Shown piece after piece: positions 27,175 through 36,623 of a stretch of DNA of 64,000 nucleotides. Both the position numbers and the translations under genes were made by a program. Position 1 is the stretch's first letter. The number at the start of each line of letters is the position of its first letter. The DNA comes from Paenibacillus taiwanensis DSM 18679 (lineage in GTDB: Bacteria; Bacillota; Bacilli; Paenibacillales; Paenibacillaceae). The DNA lies in the NCBI RefSeq assembly GCF_000425125.1, contig NZ_KE384307.1, forward strand, positions 734,966 to 798,965, in the 5' to 3' direction. The notes below the pieces were generated by a model. That model saw nothing but the letters and a program-made list of their open reading frames with translations. It searched no databases and was not told the origin of the DNA.

Positions 27175-28239
27175 TTAAGCTTTTGTGGCACCTGAGTTGC
27201 CCTGTCCGCCTTTTCCGCCCTTGTCATTTTTAATGCCCTTAACGTAATTGGCATCAAACAAAAACAGCCGCATGAGCAGGAATAGGGAAGGAATCAGGAT
27301 GAGCAAACCTAATACAAACACGGTAATCAGGGCAGTAGCCATCGCTGGATTTGTAAAGTTGTCATGAATCGTTAAGTACGGATAAAGCAGGTAAGGAAGA
27401 TGAGCTTTTCCATAGCCGAACCAGGCAAATCCAAATTGCAGCATAACGGCTACAAAAGCGATACCATAATGCCGACGCCGCCATACCAACCATACGGCAG
27501 CCAGAAAGAACAGGAATGACATCACAAACATCCAACCGTTATTTACCATATTGTTAAAATGCTGCTCGTTATGTCCCTTTATAGAATAGAAAACAAACAA
27601 GCTGGCCAGTATTGTAGGAAGCGACCAGAACAGCGCATATTTACGTACTACTTGTAGCGCGGGCTCATCTTGCGCTTTCGCAGCATAATACGTCAAGAAC
27701 ATAGCAGAGATGTAAAGTACACTAACGATAGCTAACAGAATAACTGAATACGGATACACATGGGTAAACAATTTACCAAATTCAAAGCTAACTTTCCCGC
27801 CTTGCTCCGTAATATAGCCGCCTTCCGAGATCGCGAGTACGGTGGATAAAGCCGCAGGAATAAGCAAGCCGCTTGCACCGTACAAAAATTGATAAATACG
27901 GTTATCGCGCGAACCATACGTGCTAAATGCATAGTAGGAGCCGCGAATAGCTAGCAGTATAGTAGCCAGACTTCCCGGAATAAGTAGGGCTGTCCCATAA
28001 TAATATGCTGCATCGGGGAAGAAGCCGACTAGCCCAACGATAAAGAAAATAAGAAATACGTTAGTCACCTCCCAAACAGGAGATAAATATCTTTCAATGA
28101 TGCGGTGAATAATGTGACGTTTGCCGCTAATCGTACTGTAGTAGCTAAAAAAGCCGGCTCCAAAGTCGATTGAAGCTACAAGCAAATAACCAAACAAGAA
28201 GATCCACAAAATCGTAATGCCTAGTAATTCATAGCTCAT
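27175..28239 (-). CDS. cydB: Cytochrome bd ubiquinol/menaquinol oxidase subunit II
   Basis: 354 aa with about nine hydrophobic helices. The N-terminal LLGITILWIFLFGYLLVASIDFGAGFF is the conserved CydB start with the buried aspartate. CydB is the structural partner of CydA in the high-affinity terminal oxidase. Its ATG overlaps the cydA stop (TGATG) behind GGGAGG. The C-terminus ends in an unusual glycine/lysine-rich tail (NDKGGKGGQG). Confidence 0.93.
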   Translation of the reverse strand: MSYELLGITILWIFLFGYLLVASIDFGAGFFSYYSTISGKRHIIHRIIERYLSPVWEVTNVFLIFFIVGLVGFFPDAAYYYGTALLIPGSLATILLAIRGSYYAFSTYGSRDNRIYQFLYGASGLLIPAALSTVLAISEGGYITEQGGKVSFEFGKLFTHVYPYSVILLAIVSVLYISAMFLTYYAAKAQDEPALQVVRKYALFWSLPTILASLFVFYSIKGHNEQHFNNMVNNGWMFVMSFLFFLAAVWLVWRRRHYGIAFVAVMLQFGFAWFGYGKAHLPYLLYPYLTIHDNFTNPAMATALITVFVLGLLILIPSLFLLMRLFLFDANYVKGIKNDKGGKGGQGNSGATKA

Positions 28240-29594
28240 CACTTATGTCCTCCCTCAATGCCGCGAGCGATAATCTCGTCCTCAGCAGGGTTATGCTTAA
28301 ACATCTTGATGAGTACCTTTACGCACGTAAAGGTGAGCAGCGCGTACAATAGGGCAAACATCCACAGCATCGTATCCACGTGAGCAGACGTTGTAGCGCC
28401 TTCGGCGACCGTCATGTATCCTCTAATAATCCAAGGCTGACGTCCCACCTCAGCGAACATCCAACCAGATTCAATTGCCATGATAGCAAGTGGAGCTCCT
28501 AATACGACTCCCCAGAGCAAAAGTCGGCTGACTGGCTTGCCTGTCTTACGGCTGCGGCGGTGCGCGATGACGTACGCGAGCGAGATGACGGTCAAATAAA
28601 TACCGATGAACACCATCATATCAAAGAAATAATGGCTTGCTCTAAGGGGTGGTCGCAGGTGCTCAGGCACTTCATTTAACCCTTTAACAACGGTATCCGG
28701 GGTTCCTCCGGCCAATATGCTTAAAGCAAACGGGATTTTAATTGCAAATTTAACTTCATTCTCGTCTGTTAATATTCCACCTAATATAAGCTCAGCTTTA
28801 TCTGAAGTTTCAAAATGCCATTCTGCGGCCGCGAGTTTTTCCGGTTGATATTCATGCAAAAATTTGCCGGACAAATCACCTATTGCTGCTGATGCGAGGG
28901 CAAAAACGAGTGCCGCTGTCATCGTCAGCTTGAGTGCTTTCTTATAATAGATGTGTTTGCGGCCGCGAATCATCGCAAAAGCTGCGATCGCTCCAAGGCA
29001 GAATGCAGATGTCACATATGCGGTCACGAGCACATGGCTGACCTTTGTTGGCATTGCCGGATTAAACATAGCAAGGAGCGGTTGAATGTTTTCCATTTTA
29101 CCGTCAACCCAATCAAAGCCTTGCGGTGTGTTCATAAAGGCATTGACGGTCGTAATAAAGAAAGCAGATGCAGAAGAGCCGATTGCCACTGGAATCAAGA
29201 GCATAAAATGCACCATTCGGTTTTTGAATCGATCCCACGTGTATAAATAAATACCGAGGAAAATGGCTTCCACAAAGAAAGCGAACGTTTCCAGAAACAG
29301 GGGCAGTGCAATGGCTTGTCCGCCTACACGCATAAAGTTAGGCCATAAGAGGCTTAACTGTAAGCCGATCGCGGTGCCGGTCACAACACCGACGGCTACA
29401 GTGACTGTAAAGCCGCGTGCCCAGCGCCGTGCCATTAACAAGTAATACGTATCATTACGTTTAATGCCAATCCATTCCGCCAAGGCGATCATCAGGGGAA
29501 CACCAACGCCGATGGTAGCATAAATGATGTGAACAAAAAGGGTAAGTCCGGTAAGAATTCGGCTAAAAATAACCGGGTCGTAAGTAGCCATCAT
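28239..29594 (-). CDS. cydA: Cytochrome bd ubiquinol/menaquinol oxidase subunit I
   Basis: 451 aa, the short-Q-loop type of Firmicutes. It carries the hemes b558, b595 and d and oxidises quinol. ILTGLTLFVHIIYATIGVG holds the N-terminal heme-ligand histidine; RRWARGFTVTVAVGVVTGT and LFLETFAFFVEAIFLGIYLY hold conserved acidic and structural residues. The start at ATG 29594 follows GGATGGAGGAG; a second ATG immediately after is equally possible. It is the first large gene of the minus-strand cyd operon. Upstream palindromes at 29882-29910 may carry redox control. Confidence 0.95.
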   Translation of the reverse strand: MMATYDPVIFSRILTGLTLFVHIIYATIGVGVPLMIALAEWIGIKRNDTYYLLMARRWARGFTVTVAVGVVTGTAIGLQLSLLWPNFMRVGGQAIALPLFLETFAFFVEAIFLGIYLYTWDRFKNRMVHFMLLIPVAIGSSASAFFITTVNAFMNTPQGFDWVDGKMENIQPLLAMFNPAMPTKVSHVLVTAYVTSAFCLGAIAAFAMIRGRKHIYYKKALKLTMTAALVFALASAAIGDLSGKFLHEYQPEKLAAAEWHFETSDKAELILGGILTDENEVKFAIKIPFALSILAGGTPDTVVKGLNEVPEHLRPPLRASHYFFDMMVFIGIYLTVISLAYVIAHRRSRKTGKPVSRLLLWGVVLGAPLAIMAIESGWMFAEVGRQPWIIRGYMTVAEGATTSAHVDTMLWMFALLYALLTFTCVKVLIKMFKHNPAEDEIIARGIEGGHK

Positions 29595-29674
29595 TATGTA
29601 TCTACTCCTCCATCCTAATCTCTGTGTCTAAATTGTGAATAACTTCACTTAATCAGTCAAACAAATGGGTGTCG

Positions 29675-29788
29675 TTAGAAGAAACGACGTATGAATGCCA
29701 AGAGCATAATGATTCCGACGATAAAGCTCACCGTAATCAGTATTTTCTCTTGCTTCTGGATACGCTTTGCATGCTGAGCCGGATCCAT
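29675..29788 (-). CDS. 37-residue membrane protein ahead of cydA
   Basis: Not a shadow of any gene. On the minus strand GAAGGAAGG precedes ATG 29788 by about 8 nt. The frame starts MDPAQHAKRIQKQEK, continues into one hydrophobic helix (ILITVSFIVGIIMLLAF) and ends IRRFF before TAA at 29675. The charge pattern predicts an N-terminus in the cytoplasm. It lies 80 bp before cydA on the same strand and is probably co-transcribed. I do not know a family; a bd-oxidase accessory peptide is one possibility. Confidence 0.55.
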   Translation of the reverse strand: MDPAQHAKRIQKQEKILITVSFIVGIIMLLAFIRRFF

Positions 29789-29881
29789 AATGCACACCTT
29801 CCTTCAATCTATTTCTATGCTGTGATCTTTTGGATATGTCTATGATCAACATCACAGCTCTGTATTAGTGTACGTGAAAAG

Positions 29882-29910
29882 TGTGATGATTTTCACAACA
29901 ATTGTGAAAA
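29882..29910 (-). promoter_or_regulatory. Fnr/Crp- or Rex-like palindromes upstream of the cyd operon
   Basis: TGTGA-N6-TCACA occupies 29882-29897, the classical Crp/Fnr spacing. It overlaps a second perfect dyad, TTTTCACAA (29890-29898), 3 nt, TTGTGAAAA (29902-29910), built from Rex-like half-sites. A further CTGTGAT/ATCACAG pair flanks 29820-29857. Cyd operons are commonly controlled by Rex, Fnr or ResD, so location and sequence agree. Which protein binds is not determined. Confidence 0.5.
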
Positions 29911-30030
29911 GGGATTGAACAAGCTGTGTCTAAAGTTTGACGCTAGTAAATTGTTATTATATTTTCCATAAATAAATGATGTTTCCATTCAAGACCGAGC
30001 CGAGGGAGGGTAACGAGTCTAATTTTATAT

Positions 30031-30069
30031 TTTACAAAGATTTTACAAAAGTAGGCTAACGTATTTACA
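30031..30069 (+). promoter_or_regulatory. PHO box upstream of the CBS-chemoreceptor gene
   Basis: TTTACA at 30031, 30042 and 30064 lie on an exact 11-bp register. The missing third position (30053) reads AGGCTA. This matches PhoP direct repeats (TT[A/T]ACA, 5-bp spacer). The next gene starts about 35-65 bp downstream. Confidence 0.75.
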
Positions 30070-30104
30070 TTAGGGTGCTACATTAGGACTTAAGACACTT
30101 GATT

Positions 30105-31322
30105 ATGGAATTGATAGAGATGGAGTGGTGGGTCTTGACAGTATTGTTAAACCGTTCACAACAGGAAGCAAGAAAAGCAATGGATGTTCAAACGACAAGC
30201 TCTACGAAGCAGACGAAGTCCCCCATTGTACAGAATGGGACTAACGTAGAACGCAATCGAATCGACTATGAAGGTCTTGTTCAATGGACACCTTCTATAT
30301 GGAGCAGCGCAAGTGTAATGGAAGCGGAGCATATATTTAATGCGGATACAGGACTACGCTGCTTAGTTGTTATCGATAGGGAAAACAGGCCAGTTGGACT
30401 TGTGATGCGCGATCGTTTCTATGAAGTGATGGGTAGAAGATTCTCACCTGCCTTGCTCCATGATAAGCCCATCTCCAGATTAATGGACAAGGACGGATTG
30501 TTTGTAGAACATGGTACCGATACCTCCGAGCTCTTGGATTTAGTAGCTGCACGCCCCGAAGAACGGATGTATGACAGCATTGTACTTACGAAGCAGGGAC
30601 AACTGGCGGGGGTGATCGGTCCCAAGTCAATAACTGCTCTCTCCAAAATGATACGTGAGAAGCATGCGCAGCAAGAGCAATTGACCGTAAAATCGACGGT
30701 GACCTCCTTAACGGTCATTCGACAAGAGGCGGAGCATGTACGCGTCTCTGCATCAGATGGCTTACAGCATGCGGCGGAAATGATAGAGGAGACACTGATA
30801 GGGAAATCAGTGCTTGATAAGGTGACAAGTTCACTTCAACTTGTTGCTAAGCAAGCAGAGGAGCAAAAGCGGCAGACGGAAGAATTGACGGAGCACGCCG
30901 CGGCAGTAGCCGATTCTGTAGGCATTATTAGAGGTTGGTCGGATACGTGCCATATGCTGGCGCTAAATGCTTCTATTGAAGCAGCACGCGCAGGGGAACA
31001 CGGCCGTGGCTTTGAAGTCGTAGCTACGGAAGTGCGCAAGTTGGCTGTACTTACGAAATCGGCGACAGATCAAATTGAAGCAACACTGTTGCAGATGGGG
31101 CGCTCGCTGGCAGCCACCGTACAAGCTAGTGAGGCATCGGCAGCGGAGACAACACATACGGTTGCAGGCTTGAAGACGGCATTGTCACAGTTCGAACGAT
31201 TGTTCCGTATGATCGCTGACAATCGCGAAAGCCTTGTGCAAGTAGACGACTATGCTGCACGAATGTCGTTGAAAGCGGAGGAAGCACAACAACGTTTATC
31301 ATCGTTGTCTGAAAATGATTGA
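30105..31322 (+). CDS. Soluble CBS-domain / methyl-accepting signalling hybrid
   Basis: 405 aa from ATG 30105; the true start is uncertain (ATG 30120 or TTG 30135, behind GGAGTGGTGGG, are alternatives). Residues about 60-185 form a CBS pair-like region ([20 protein letters not shown] and [16 protein letters not shown]). The C-terminal half is an MCP signalling domain with its hairpin tip [19 protein letters not shown] and [10 protein letters not shown]. There is no transmembrane segment, so it is a cytoplasmic receptor that could signal through CheA/CheW. A PHO box lies directly upstream and the pst operon directly downstream, suggesting a role under phosphate starvation. Confidence 0.85.
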   Translation: MELIEMEWWVLTVLLNRSQQEARKAMDVQTTSSTKQTKSPIVQNGTNVERNRIDYEGLVQWTPSIWSSASVMEAEHIFNADTGLRCLVVIDRENRPVGLVMRDRFYEVMGRRFSPALLHDKPISRLMDKDGLFVEHGTDTSELLDLVAARPEERMYDSIVLTKQGQLAGVIGPKSITALSKMIREKHAQQEQLTVKSTVTSLTVIRQEAEHVRVSASDGLQHAAEMIEETLIGKSVLDKVTSSLQLVAKQAEEQKRQTEELTEHAAAVADSVGIIRGWSDTCHMLALNASIEAARAGEHGRGFEVVATEVRKLAVLTKSATDQIEATLLQMGRSLAATVQASEASAAETTHTVAGLKTALSQFERLFRMIADNRESLVQVDDYAARMSLKAEEAQQRLSSLSEND

Positions 31323-31325
31323 ATT

Positions 31326-31364
31326 TTTACATTGCGTTAACATATATGCCAAACAGTCTTAACA
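31326..31364 (+). promoter_or_regulatory. PHO box of the pst operon
   Basis: TTTACA (31326), TTAACA (31337) and TTAACA (31359) lie on an 11-bp register; the third position (31348) is degenerate (GCCAAA). The pattern, including which repeat is lost, is the same as at 30031. pstS starts 86 bp downstream. Confidence 0.82.
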
Positions 31365-31449
31365 CTTGGACGATAAACTATGAATTGTAAGCAAGCAACA
31401 AGAACAATTACTAGCAATAGTAGAAACAATTCAGAAGGGGTGGATTTAC

Positions 31450-32427
31450 TTGAAGAAGTGGGGAAAACAAATCATGCTGTTGACATTAATTACAGTGATC
31501 GCTGTAGTGATGTCCGCATGCGGAAGCAGTGCTAAGAAGGAAGAAGCAGGATCTGGGAACAATGCAGGAGCAGAAAGTACAGCTCAATTGTCCGGAACGA
31601 TTGACATAGACGGATCAAGCACAGTGTACCCGATGACAGAGGCTGTAGCAGAGGAGTTCGGCAAGGAGCATAAAGACGTTCGAGTGTCCGTAGGTACAGC
31701 CGGTACAGGTGGCGGATTTAAACGCTTTGCCAAGGGCGAGACAGCAATTAGCAATGCGTCGCGTCCGATTAAGGACAAGGAAGCTGAAGAGGCTAAGAAA
31801 AATGGCATCGAGTTCTTGGAATTAACAGTGGCGTATGACGGTTTGACGGTTGTGGTGAACAAGGAGAACACGTTTGTGGATAAGTTGTCCACGGATGAGC
31901 TGAAGAAAATTTACGAACCGAATTCCAAAGTGAAAACATGGGCTGACGTTCGTGCAGGCTGGCCTGCGGAAGAGATCAAATTGTATTCTCCTGGTGCTGA
32001 TCACGGTACGTTTGATTATTTCACTGAAGAAATTAACGGTGAGTCCAAAGCGATGCGCAACGATGGTCAAATTACGTTTGCTGCTGACACAAATGCAATC
32101 GTACAAGGTGTAACGGGTGACAAAAACTCACTTGGATACTTCGGGTTCTCCTTCTATGAAGAGAATAAAGCGAACTTGAAGCTTGTTCCGATTGACAACG
32201 GCAAAGCAACAGTAGAGCCTAACATGGAATCGATTAAAGATGGCAGCTATGCTCCATTATCCCGTCCTTTGCTGATCTATGTGAGCAAGAAGCATTTGGA
32301 GAAGCCAGAAGTTAAAGCTTTCGTTGAATATTACTTGCAGACAGCAGGCAGTGTAGCAGCAGAAGCGGGTTACGTAGCACTTCCGCAAGAAAAATATGAT
32401 GAGCAGTTGAAACAGCTGGGCCAATAA
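31450..32427 (+). CDS. pstS: Phosphate-binding lipoprotein PstS
   Basis: 325 aa. A lipoprotein signal peptide ends VVMSACGSS, so the protein is lipid-anchored outside the membrane. [20 protein letters not shown] and [17 protein letters not shown] supply the phosphate-binding Ser, Thr and Gly loops typical of PstS. TTG 31450 follows AAGGGGTGG. It is the first gene of the pst operon and sits behind a PHO box. A strong hairpin after its stop probably reduces read-through so that the binding protein exceeds the permease. Confidence 0.96.
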   Translation: MKKWGKQIMLLTLITVIAVVMSACGSSAKKEEAGSGNNAGAESTAQLSGTIDIDGSSTVYPMTEAVAEEFGKEHKDVRVSVGTAGTGGGFKRFAKGETAISNASRPIKDKEAEEAKKNGIEFLELTVAYDGLTVVVNKENTFVDKLSTDELKKIYEPNSKVKTWADVRAGWPAEEIKLYSPGADHGTFDYFTEEINGESKAMRNDGQITFAADTNAIVQGVTGDKNSLGYFGFSFYEENKANLKLVPIDNGKATVEPNMESIKDGSYAPLSRPLLIYVSKKHLEKPEVKAFVEYYLQTAGSVAAEAGYVALPQEKYDEQLKQLGQ

Positions 32428-32485
32428 TAAGCAGAACGAGCGCTTAAATAGGTCCAATCCCATCAGCATCATACAACAGGTATGG

Positions 32486-32530
32486 AAATGTGATGTCTCC
32501 ACGATGCAGCCAAATAGGGACATCACATTT
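32486..32530 (+). terminator. Stem-loop between pstS and pstC (partial terminator)
   Basis: AAATGTGATGTC (32486-32497) and GACATCACATTT (32519-32530) form a perfect 12-bp stem with a 21-nt loop. The T-run is weak, which fits attenuation or 3'-end protection of pstS mRNA rather than full termination. Confidence 0.65.
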
Positions 32531-32583
32531 TCATTGAGATATTGTTAACGAATTGTAAAAGATGCAAAGTGAGGTTACCCATT

Positions 32584-33510
32584 ATGCAAGTAAACGTTTC
32601 GAAGCCAGAAACGAAGATGTCCTTTACGAATAAGCAAATGAATGTAGCTGACAAAGTGGTGCCCATTCTTTTGTTTTTATGTGCGGCTGTTTCCATTTTA
32701 ACGACGATTGGAATTGTATACACGCTGTTCTCGGAGACGATCTCGTTTTTTAAAAGTGTTCCGATCTTTGATTTCATATTTGGTGGAAAGTGGAGTCCGC
32801 TCATCGAACCGAAGTCATTTGGCATTTGGCCCTTGTTAAGCGGAACGTTCTTAATTACGCTGATTGCGATATTAGTTGCCGTTCCCATCGGACTCGCCAG
32901 CGCCATTTATTTAAGTGAATACGCGCCGGAGCGTGTCCGCAAAATCGTCAAGCCTGTACTTGAAGTACTTGCTGGTGTACCAACTATCGTATACGGCTAC
33001 TTTGCGCTTACGTTTGTTACACCGCTGTTAAAATCGATTTTTCCAGATATGAGCGTGTTTAATGCACTTAGTGCAGGCTTGGTTGTCGGTATTATGATTA
33101 TTCCGATGGTCTCATCACTTAGTGAGGATGCGATGTCCGCAGTGCCTAAAAGCTTGCGTCACGGAGCGTATGCCCTCGGTGCAACGCGCTTTGAAGTCGC
33201 CTTAAAGATCGTCGTACCCGCAGCTTTCTCGGGGATCGTCTCGTCTGCTGTATTGGCGTTCTCACGTGCGATTGGCGAAACGATGATCGTCTCAGTTGCA
33301 GCGGGTTCGACTCCGAACTTGACACTTAATCCGCTGGAAAGCATCCAGACGATGACAGCTTACATTGTGCAAGTAAGCTTGGGTGATACGCCGCACGGCT
33401 CAGTGGAGTATGGAACGATCTTTGCCGTCGGGTTGACGTTGTTTATCATTACATTTTTGTTGAACATCCTGGCGCTGTATGTGGCAAGACGTTTCAGGGA
33501 GGAGTACTAA
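32584..33510 (+). CDS. pstC: Phosphate ABC transporter permease PstC
   Basis: 308 aa with six hydrophobic segments. The conserved permease segment [20 protein letters not shown] and the EAA-like loop ([23 protein letters not shown]) that contacts PstB are clear. ATG 32584 follows AGTGAGG; the longer opening from 32542 runs into the upstream hairpin region and is not supported. It overlaps no neighbour and is followed 3 bp later by pstA. Confidence 0.95.
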   Translation: MQVNVSKPETKMSFTNKQMNVADKVVPILLFLCAAVSILTTIGIVYTLFSETISFFKSVPIFDFIFGGKWSPLIEPKSFGIWPLLSGTFLITLIAILVAVPIGLASAIYLSEYAPERVRKIVKPVLEVLAGVPTIVYGYFALTFVTPLLKSIFPDMSVFNALSAGLVVGIMIIPMVSSLSEDAMSAVPKSLRHGAYALGATRFEVALKIVVPAAFSGIVSSAVLAFSRAIGETMIVSVAAGSTPNLTLNPLESIQTMTAYIVQVSLGDTPHGSVEYGTIFAVGLTLFIITFLLNILALYVARRFREEY

Positions 33511-33513
33511 TTC

Positions 33514-34389
33514 ATGACGATGTTTCAGGATGCGAACCGCAAGCAAATCAGCAACCGCCGCAAAACCGACCTTGTCCTTCATCTGCTGTTTATTGTTGCG
33601 ACATCGATCGGTATCGTAGCCTTGATGGCCCTATTAATTAGTATTATGATGGATGGTCTGTCCCGATTGAACTGGGATTTGTTTACAAATTATCCTTCGC
33701 GTCTCGCCTCAAAAGCAGGGATGAAGTCAGCGGTGGTGGGATCTATTTATATGGTGCTTATTATGGCACCGATCTCGTTCATACTCGGCGTAGGAGCAGC
33801 GATCTATCTGGAAGAGTACGCCAAGAAGAATGCCATCACACGCTTTATCCAATTAAATATAAGCACGTTGGCAGGCGTGCCGTCGATCGTATACGGCATT
33901 TTGGGCTTGACGATCTTTGTGCGTGGCATGGCGCTCGAAAGAAGTCTATTGTCCGGCTCTCTCACGATGACGCTGCTCGTGCTGCCGATTATTATCGTAT
34001 CTGCCCAAGAGGCGATACGAGCCGTACCAAGAGCCCGGCGCGATGCGTCGTTCGCCCTTGGTGCTACCAAATGGCAGACGGTTGCACGTTCTGTGCTTCC
34101 GTCCTCGATTTCAGGCATTTTAACTGGCGTTATTCTTGCCTTGTCCCGTGCGATCGGGGAGACAGCTCCGCTTGTGATGATTGGCGCCTTGACGTTTGTA
34201 GCTTTCTTGCCAGAAAGTATTATGGATCAGTTTACTGTAATGCCGATCCAGATTTTTAACTGGGTATCGAGACCGCAAGTCGCATTCCACGAGTTGGCAG
34301 CGGCAGGAATCATCGTCTTGCTGGCGATGCTTATCCTGATGAATATATCAGCTATTATTCTTCGCAATAAATATCAGAAAAATGTGTAA
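33514..34389 (+). CDS. pstA: Phosphate ABC transporter permease PstA
   Basis: 291 aa. Six transmembrane segments; LNISTLAGVPSIVYGILGL and ARRDASFALGATKWQTVARSV are the PstA counterparts of the PstC motifs. The start lies 3 bp after the pstC stop, with GGAGGAG inside the end of pstC. It pairs with PstC to form the channel energised by PstB. The gap to pstB is 12 bp. Confidence 0.95.
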   Translation: MTMFQDANRKQISNRRKTDLVLHLLFIVATSIGIVALMALLISIMMDGLSRLNWDLFTNYPSRLASKAGMKSAVVGSIYMVLIMAPISFILGVGAAIYLEEYAKKNAITRFIQLNISTLAGVPSIVYGILGLTIFVRGMALERSLLSGSLTMTLLVLPIIIVSAQEAIRAVPRARRDASFALGATKWQTVARSVLPSSISGILTGVILALSRAIGETAPLVMIGALTFVAFLPESIMDQFTVMPIQIFNWVSRPQVAFHELAAAGIIVLLAMLILMNISAIILRNKYQKNV

Positions 34390-34401
34390 GGAGACGAGCG
34401 C

Positions 34402-35175
34402 ATGAGCACAGCGACAGCATTAAAGACTCTCATTAATATTAAAGATTTGGATCTGTATTATGGTACCTACCACGCGCTGAAGAAAGTATCGATGACGATT
34501 CCAGAAAAGGCGGTTACTGCTTTTATCGGACCTTCTGGCTGTGGTAAATCAACGCTTCTCCGTACACTTAACCGTATGAATGACATGATTATTGGCACAC
34601 GTATCGAAGGCAAAGTGGAAATTGGCGGTACGAATATTTACAGCAACGAGGTTGATGTGGAGACATTGCGGAAAAAGGTCGGCATGGTATTTCAACAGCC
34701 GAATCCGTTTCCGAAGTCCATTTATGACAACATTGCATATGGACCGAGATTGCATGGTATTCGCAGCAAAGCAAAGCTTGACGAGATCGTAGAGCAAAGC
34801 TTAAAGCAGGCCGTATTGTGGGAAGAAGTGAAAGATTATTTAAAACGTTCCGCATTCAGCCTTTCAGGTGGTCAGCAGCAGCGTCTTTGTATTGCACGTG
34901 CATTAGCGGTTAATCCTGACATTTTGCTGATGGATGAAGCAACGTCTGCATTGGACCCGATTTCTACCTTGAAAATTGAGGAACTGGTACAAGAATTAAA
35001 GCATCGTTATACGATCGTGATGGTTACGCATAACATGCATCAAGCGGCACGTGTGTCTGACCAGACCGTATTTTTCTTAAACGGTGAAGTGGTGGAGTTT
35101 GATCAGACTGAAACGTTGTTCTCGAACCCAAGCGATAAACGGACGGAAGATTACATTACAGGCCGATTTGGTTAA
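34402..35175 (+). CDS. pstB: Phosphate ABC transporter ATP-binding protein PstB
   Basis: 257 aa. Walker [11 protein letters not shown]-loop [10 protein letters not shown], signature [15 protein letters not shown], Walker [14 protein letters not shown] and the switch histidine in [10 protein letters not shown] are all intact. The AAGGAGACG site precedes the ATG. PstB drives import through PstAC and, in most bacteria, takes part with PhoU in signalling phosphate sufficiency to the kinase. phoU begins 131 bp downstream. Confidence 0.97.
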   Translation: MSTATALKTLINIKDLDLYYGTYHALKKVSMTIPEKAVTAFIGPSGCGKSTLLRTLNRMNDMIIGTRIEGKVEIGGTNIYSNEVDVETLRKKVGMVFQQPNPFPKSIYDNIAYGPRLHGIRSKAKLDEIVEQSLKQAVLWEEVKDYLKRSAFSLSGGQQQRLCIARALAVNPDILLMDEATSALDPISTLKIEELVQELKHRYTIVMVTHNMHQAARVSDQTVFFLNGEVVEFDQTETLFSNPSDKRTEDYITGRFG

Positions 35176-35306
35176 GGGATCGTGAAAGACTTAAATAGAC
35201 AATATGTATACACGATAGGTAGAGGTAAGAGGCATAGGCAACAGGATACATCAATAAAGATGGAAATAGACTACATTTCGGCTAGCGAGGAGAGTAGGAA
35301 GAACCG

Positions 35307-35966
35307 ATGATTAAGCGCAAAGAATTTGACTTAGGACTGGAAGAACTGAGCCAGTTATTAGTGGATATGGGTCGTCATGTTGAGCGAGCGCTATCTGAAT
35401 CTATAGCGGCGTTAAAAACTCAAGATGTGGAGCGTGCCAAAAAGATTATTGCGGAAGATGTAGATCTGAATGGCATGGAAACTAAGATTTTGGATCTTGG
35501 TTCCAGACTTATTTTGACCCAGCAACCGGTAGCCAAGGACCTGCGCCGTATTTTGGTGGCCTTCCGGATCTCAAACGATTTGGAGCGGATGGGCGATTTG
35601 TCGATCGATGTAGCCAAAGTTGTCGTTCGAATGAATGGTCAAGCGCTTATTAAGCCGCTGATCGATATTCCACGTATGGCGGAGATCGTACAGCTGATGA
35701 TTAACGAATCCACGCAAGCTTATGTGGAAGAGAATGTGGACTTGGCTTATAAAATGGCGAAGGAAGATGACAACGTAGATCAGCTGTACAGTCAGATTTT
35801 CCGGGAGCTGCTGACTTATGTGGCGGAAAATCCGCAAAATGCTTCGCAAGCGATGTCGTTGCTGTTTGTAGGTCGTTATATTGAACGAATTGCGGATCAT
35901 GCGACGAATATCGGTGAAAGTATTGTGTATTTGGTCACCAACGAAAGACCCGATTTGAACAACTAA
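35307..35966 (+). CDS. phoU: Phosphate signalling complex protein PhoU
   Basis: 219 aa, the normal two-domain PhoU. The repeated helical units LVDMGRHVERALSESI, DLGSRLILTQQPVAKDLR and ISNDLERMGDLSIDVAK carry the acidic/metal-binding E-x-x-x-D motifs, repeated in GRYIERIADHATNIGE. It is a cytoplasmic negative regulator linking the Pst transporter to the phosphate kinase. The start has AGGAGAGTAGG. A strong terminator follows. Confidence 0.95.
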   Translation: MIKRKEFDLGLEELSQLLVDMGRHVERALSESIAALKTQDVERAKKIIAEDVDLNGMETKILDLGSRLILTQQPVAKDLRRILVAFRISNDLERMGDLSIDVAKVVVRMNGQALIKPLIDIPRMAEIVQLMINESTQAYVEENVDLAYKMAKEDDNVDQLYSQIFRELLTYVAENPQNASQAMSLLFVGRYIERIADHATNIGESIVYLVTNERPDLNN

Positions 35967-35981
35967 GCCTGCCCTTTAACG

Positions 35982-36014
35982 AGCCGAATGGATTTGATCC
36001 ATTCGGCTATTTTT
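35982..36014 (+). terminator. Terminator of the pst-phoU operon
   Basis: AGCCGAATGGAT (35982-35993) and ATCCATTCGGCT (35997-36008), a perfect 12-bp stem with a 3-nt loop, followed by ATTTTT. Confidence 0.9.
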
Positions 36015-36074
36015 ATCTGAATGTTAGACATGGCGATGAATAAAGCGAATAAAGCTTCGAATAAAGCTAAGTTT

Positions 36075-36482
36075 CTATTTTGTGGGTCGAAGTGACACGA
36101 TAACATTTATAAATAAAATGTAAATAGGGTATGCCGTAATGTAGAGCAGCACTAATAATCCAGTCCCTGGGAGTGGTGTGTCGTTTTGGTCTGTAATCGG
36201 ATATACATGAGCAACAATTTTAATGAATAAAATAAAAAATGGAAGCCATAAAATGGACAGTGCGTATTTAATCTTTTTTTCAAAAAACAAACGACGAGTA
36301 AAGTGGTAACATATAATTGTAGTAACTATAATAATTACAATATTTATCCAACTAATCGTTTTCCCTACATCACCAAGATTAAAATATTTCTCTATCCGAT
36401 ATTGATTCATTATTAGTTCAACCTGCAAAAAAAGGGACAGAGCATAAATGAAACTTATACCGCTTAATTTTAATAATAACAA
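36075..36482 (-). CDS. Four-helix membrane protein, unknown function
   Basis: 135 aa. The start is TTG 36482 behind AAGGAGG; a longer opening to 36704 would run across the polA promoter and start codon, so I reject it. Hydrophobic segments: LSGISFIYALSLFLQV, SWINIVIIIVTTIICYHF, LSILWLPFFILFIKIVAHV and LVLLYITAYPIYILFINVI. Base composition is clearly more AT-rich than the flanking phoU and polA, which suggests recent acquisition. No family recognised. Confidence 0.6.
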   Translation of the reverse strand: MLLLKLSGISFIYALSLFLQVELIMNQYRIEKYFNLGDVGKTISWINIVIIIVTTIICYHFTRRLFFEKKIKYALSILWLPFFILFIKIVAHVYPITDQNDTPLPGTGLLVLLYITAYPIYILFINVIVSLRPTK

Positions 36483-36623
36483 CTTAAATCCTCCTTCTAT
36501 ACTCGTTTTTCTTTCTAAAATCAAATTTGAGTCTATTATATCGTACACTTTCAGCCCGCAATTTCCATAACAGGGCCGCGCTATGATATCATGAAGTACA
36601 AGAGATTGGATTGAGGTGCGATT

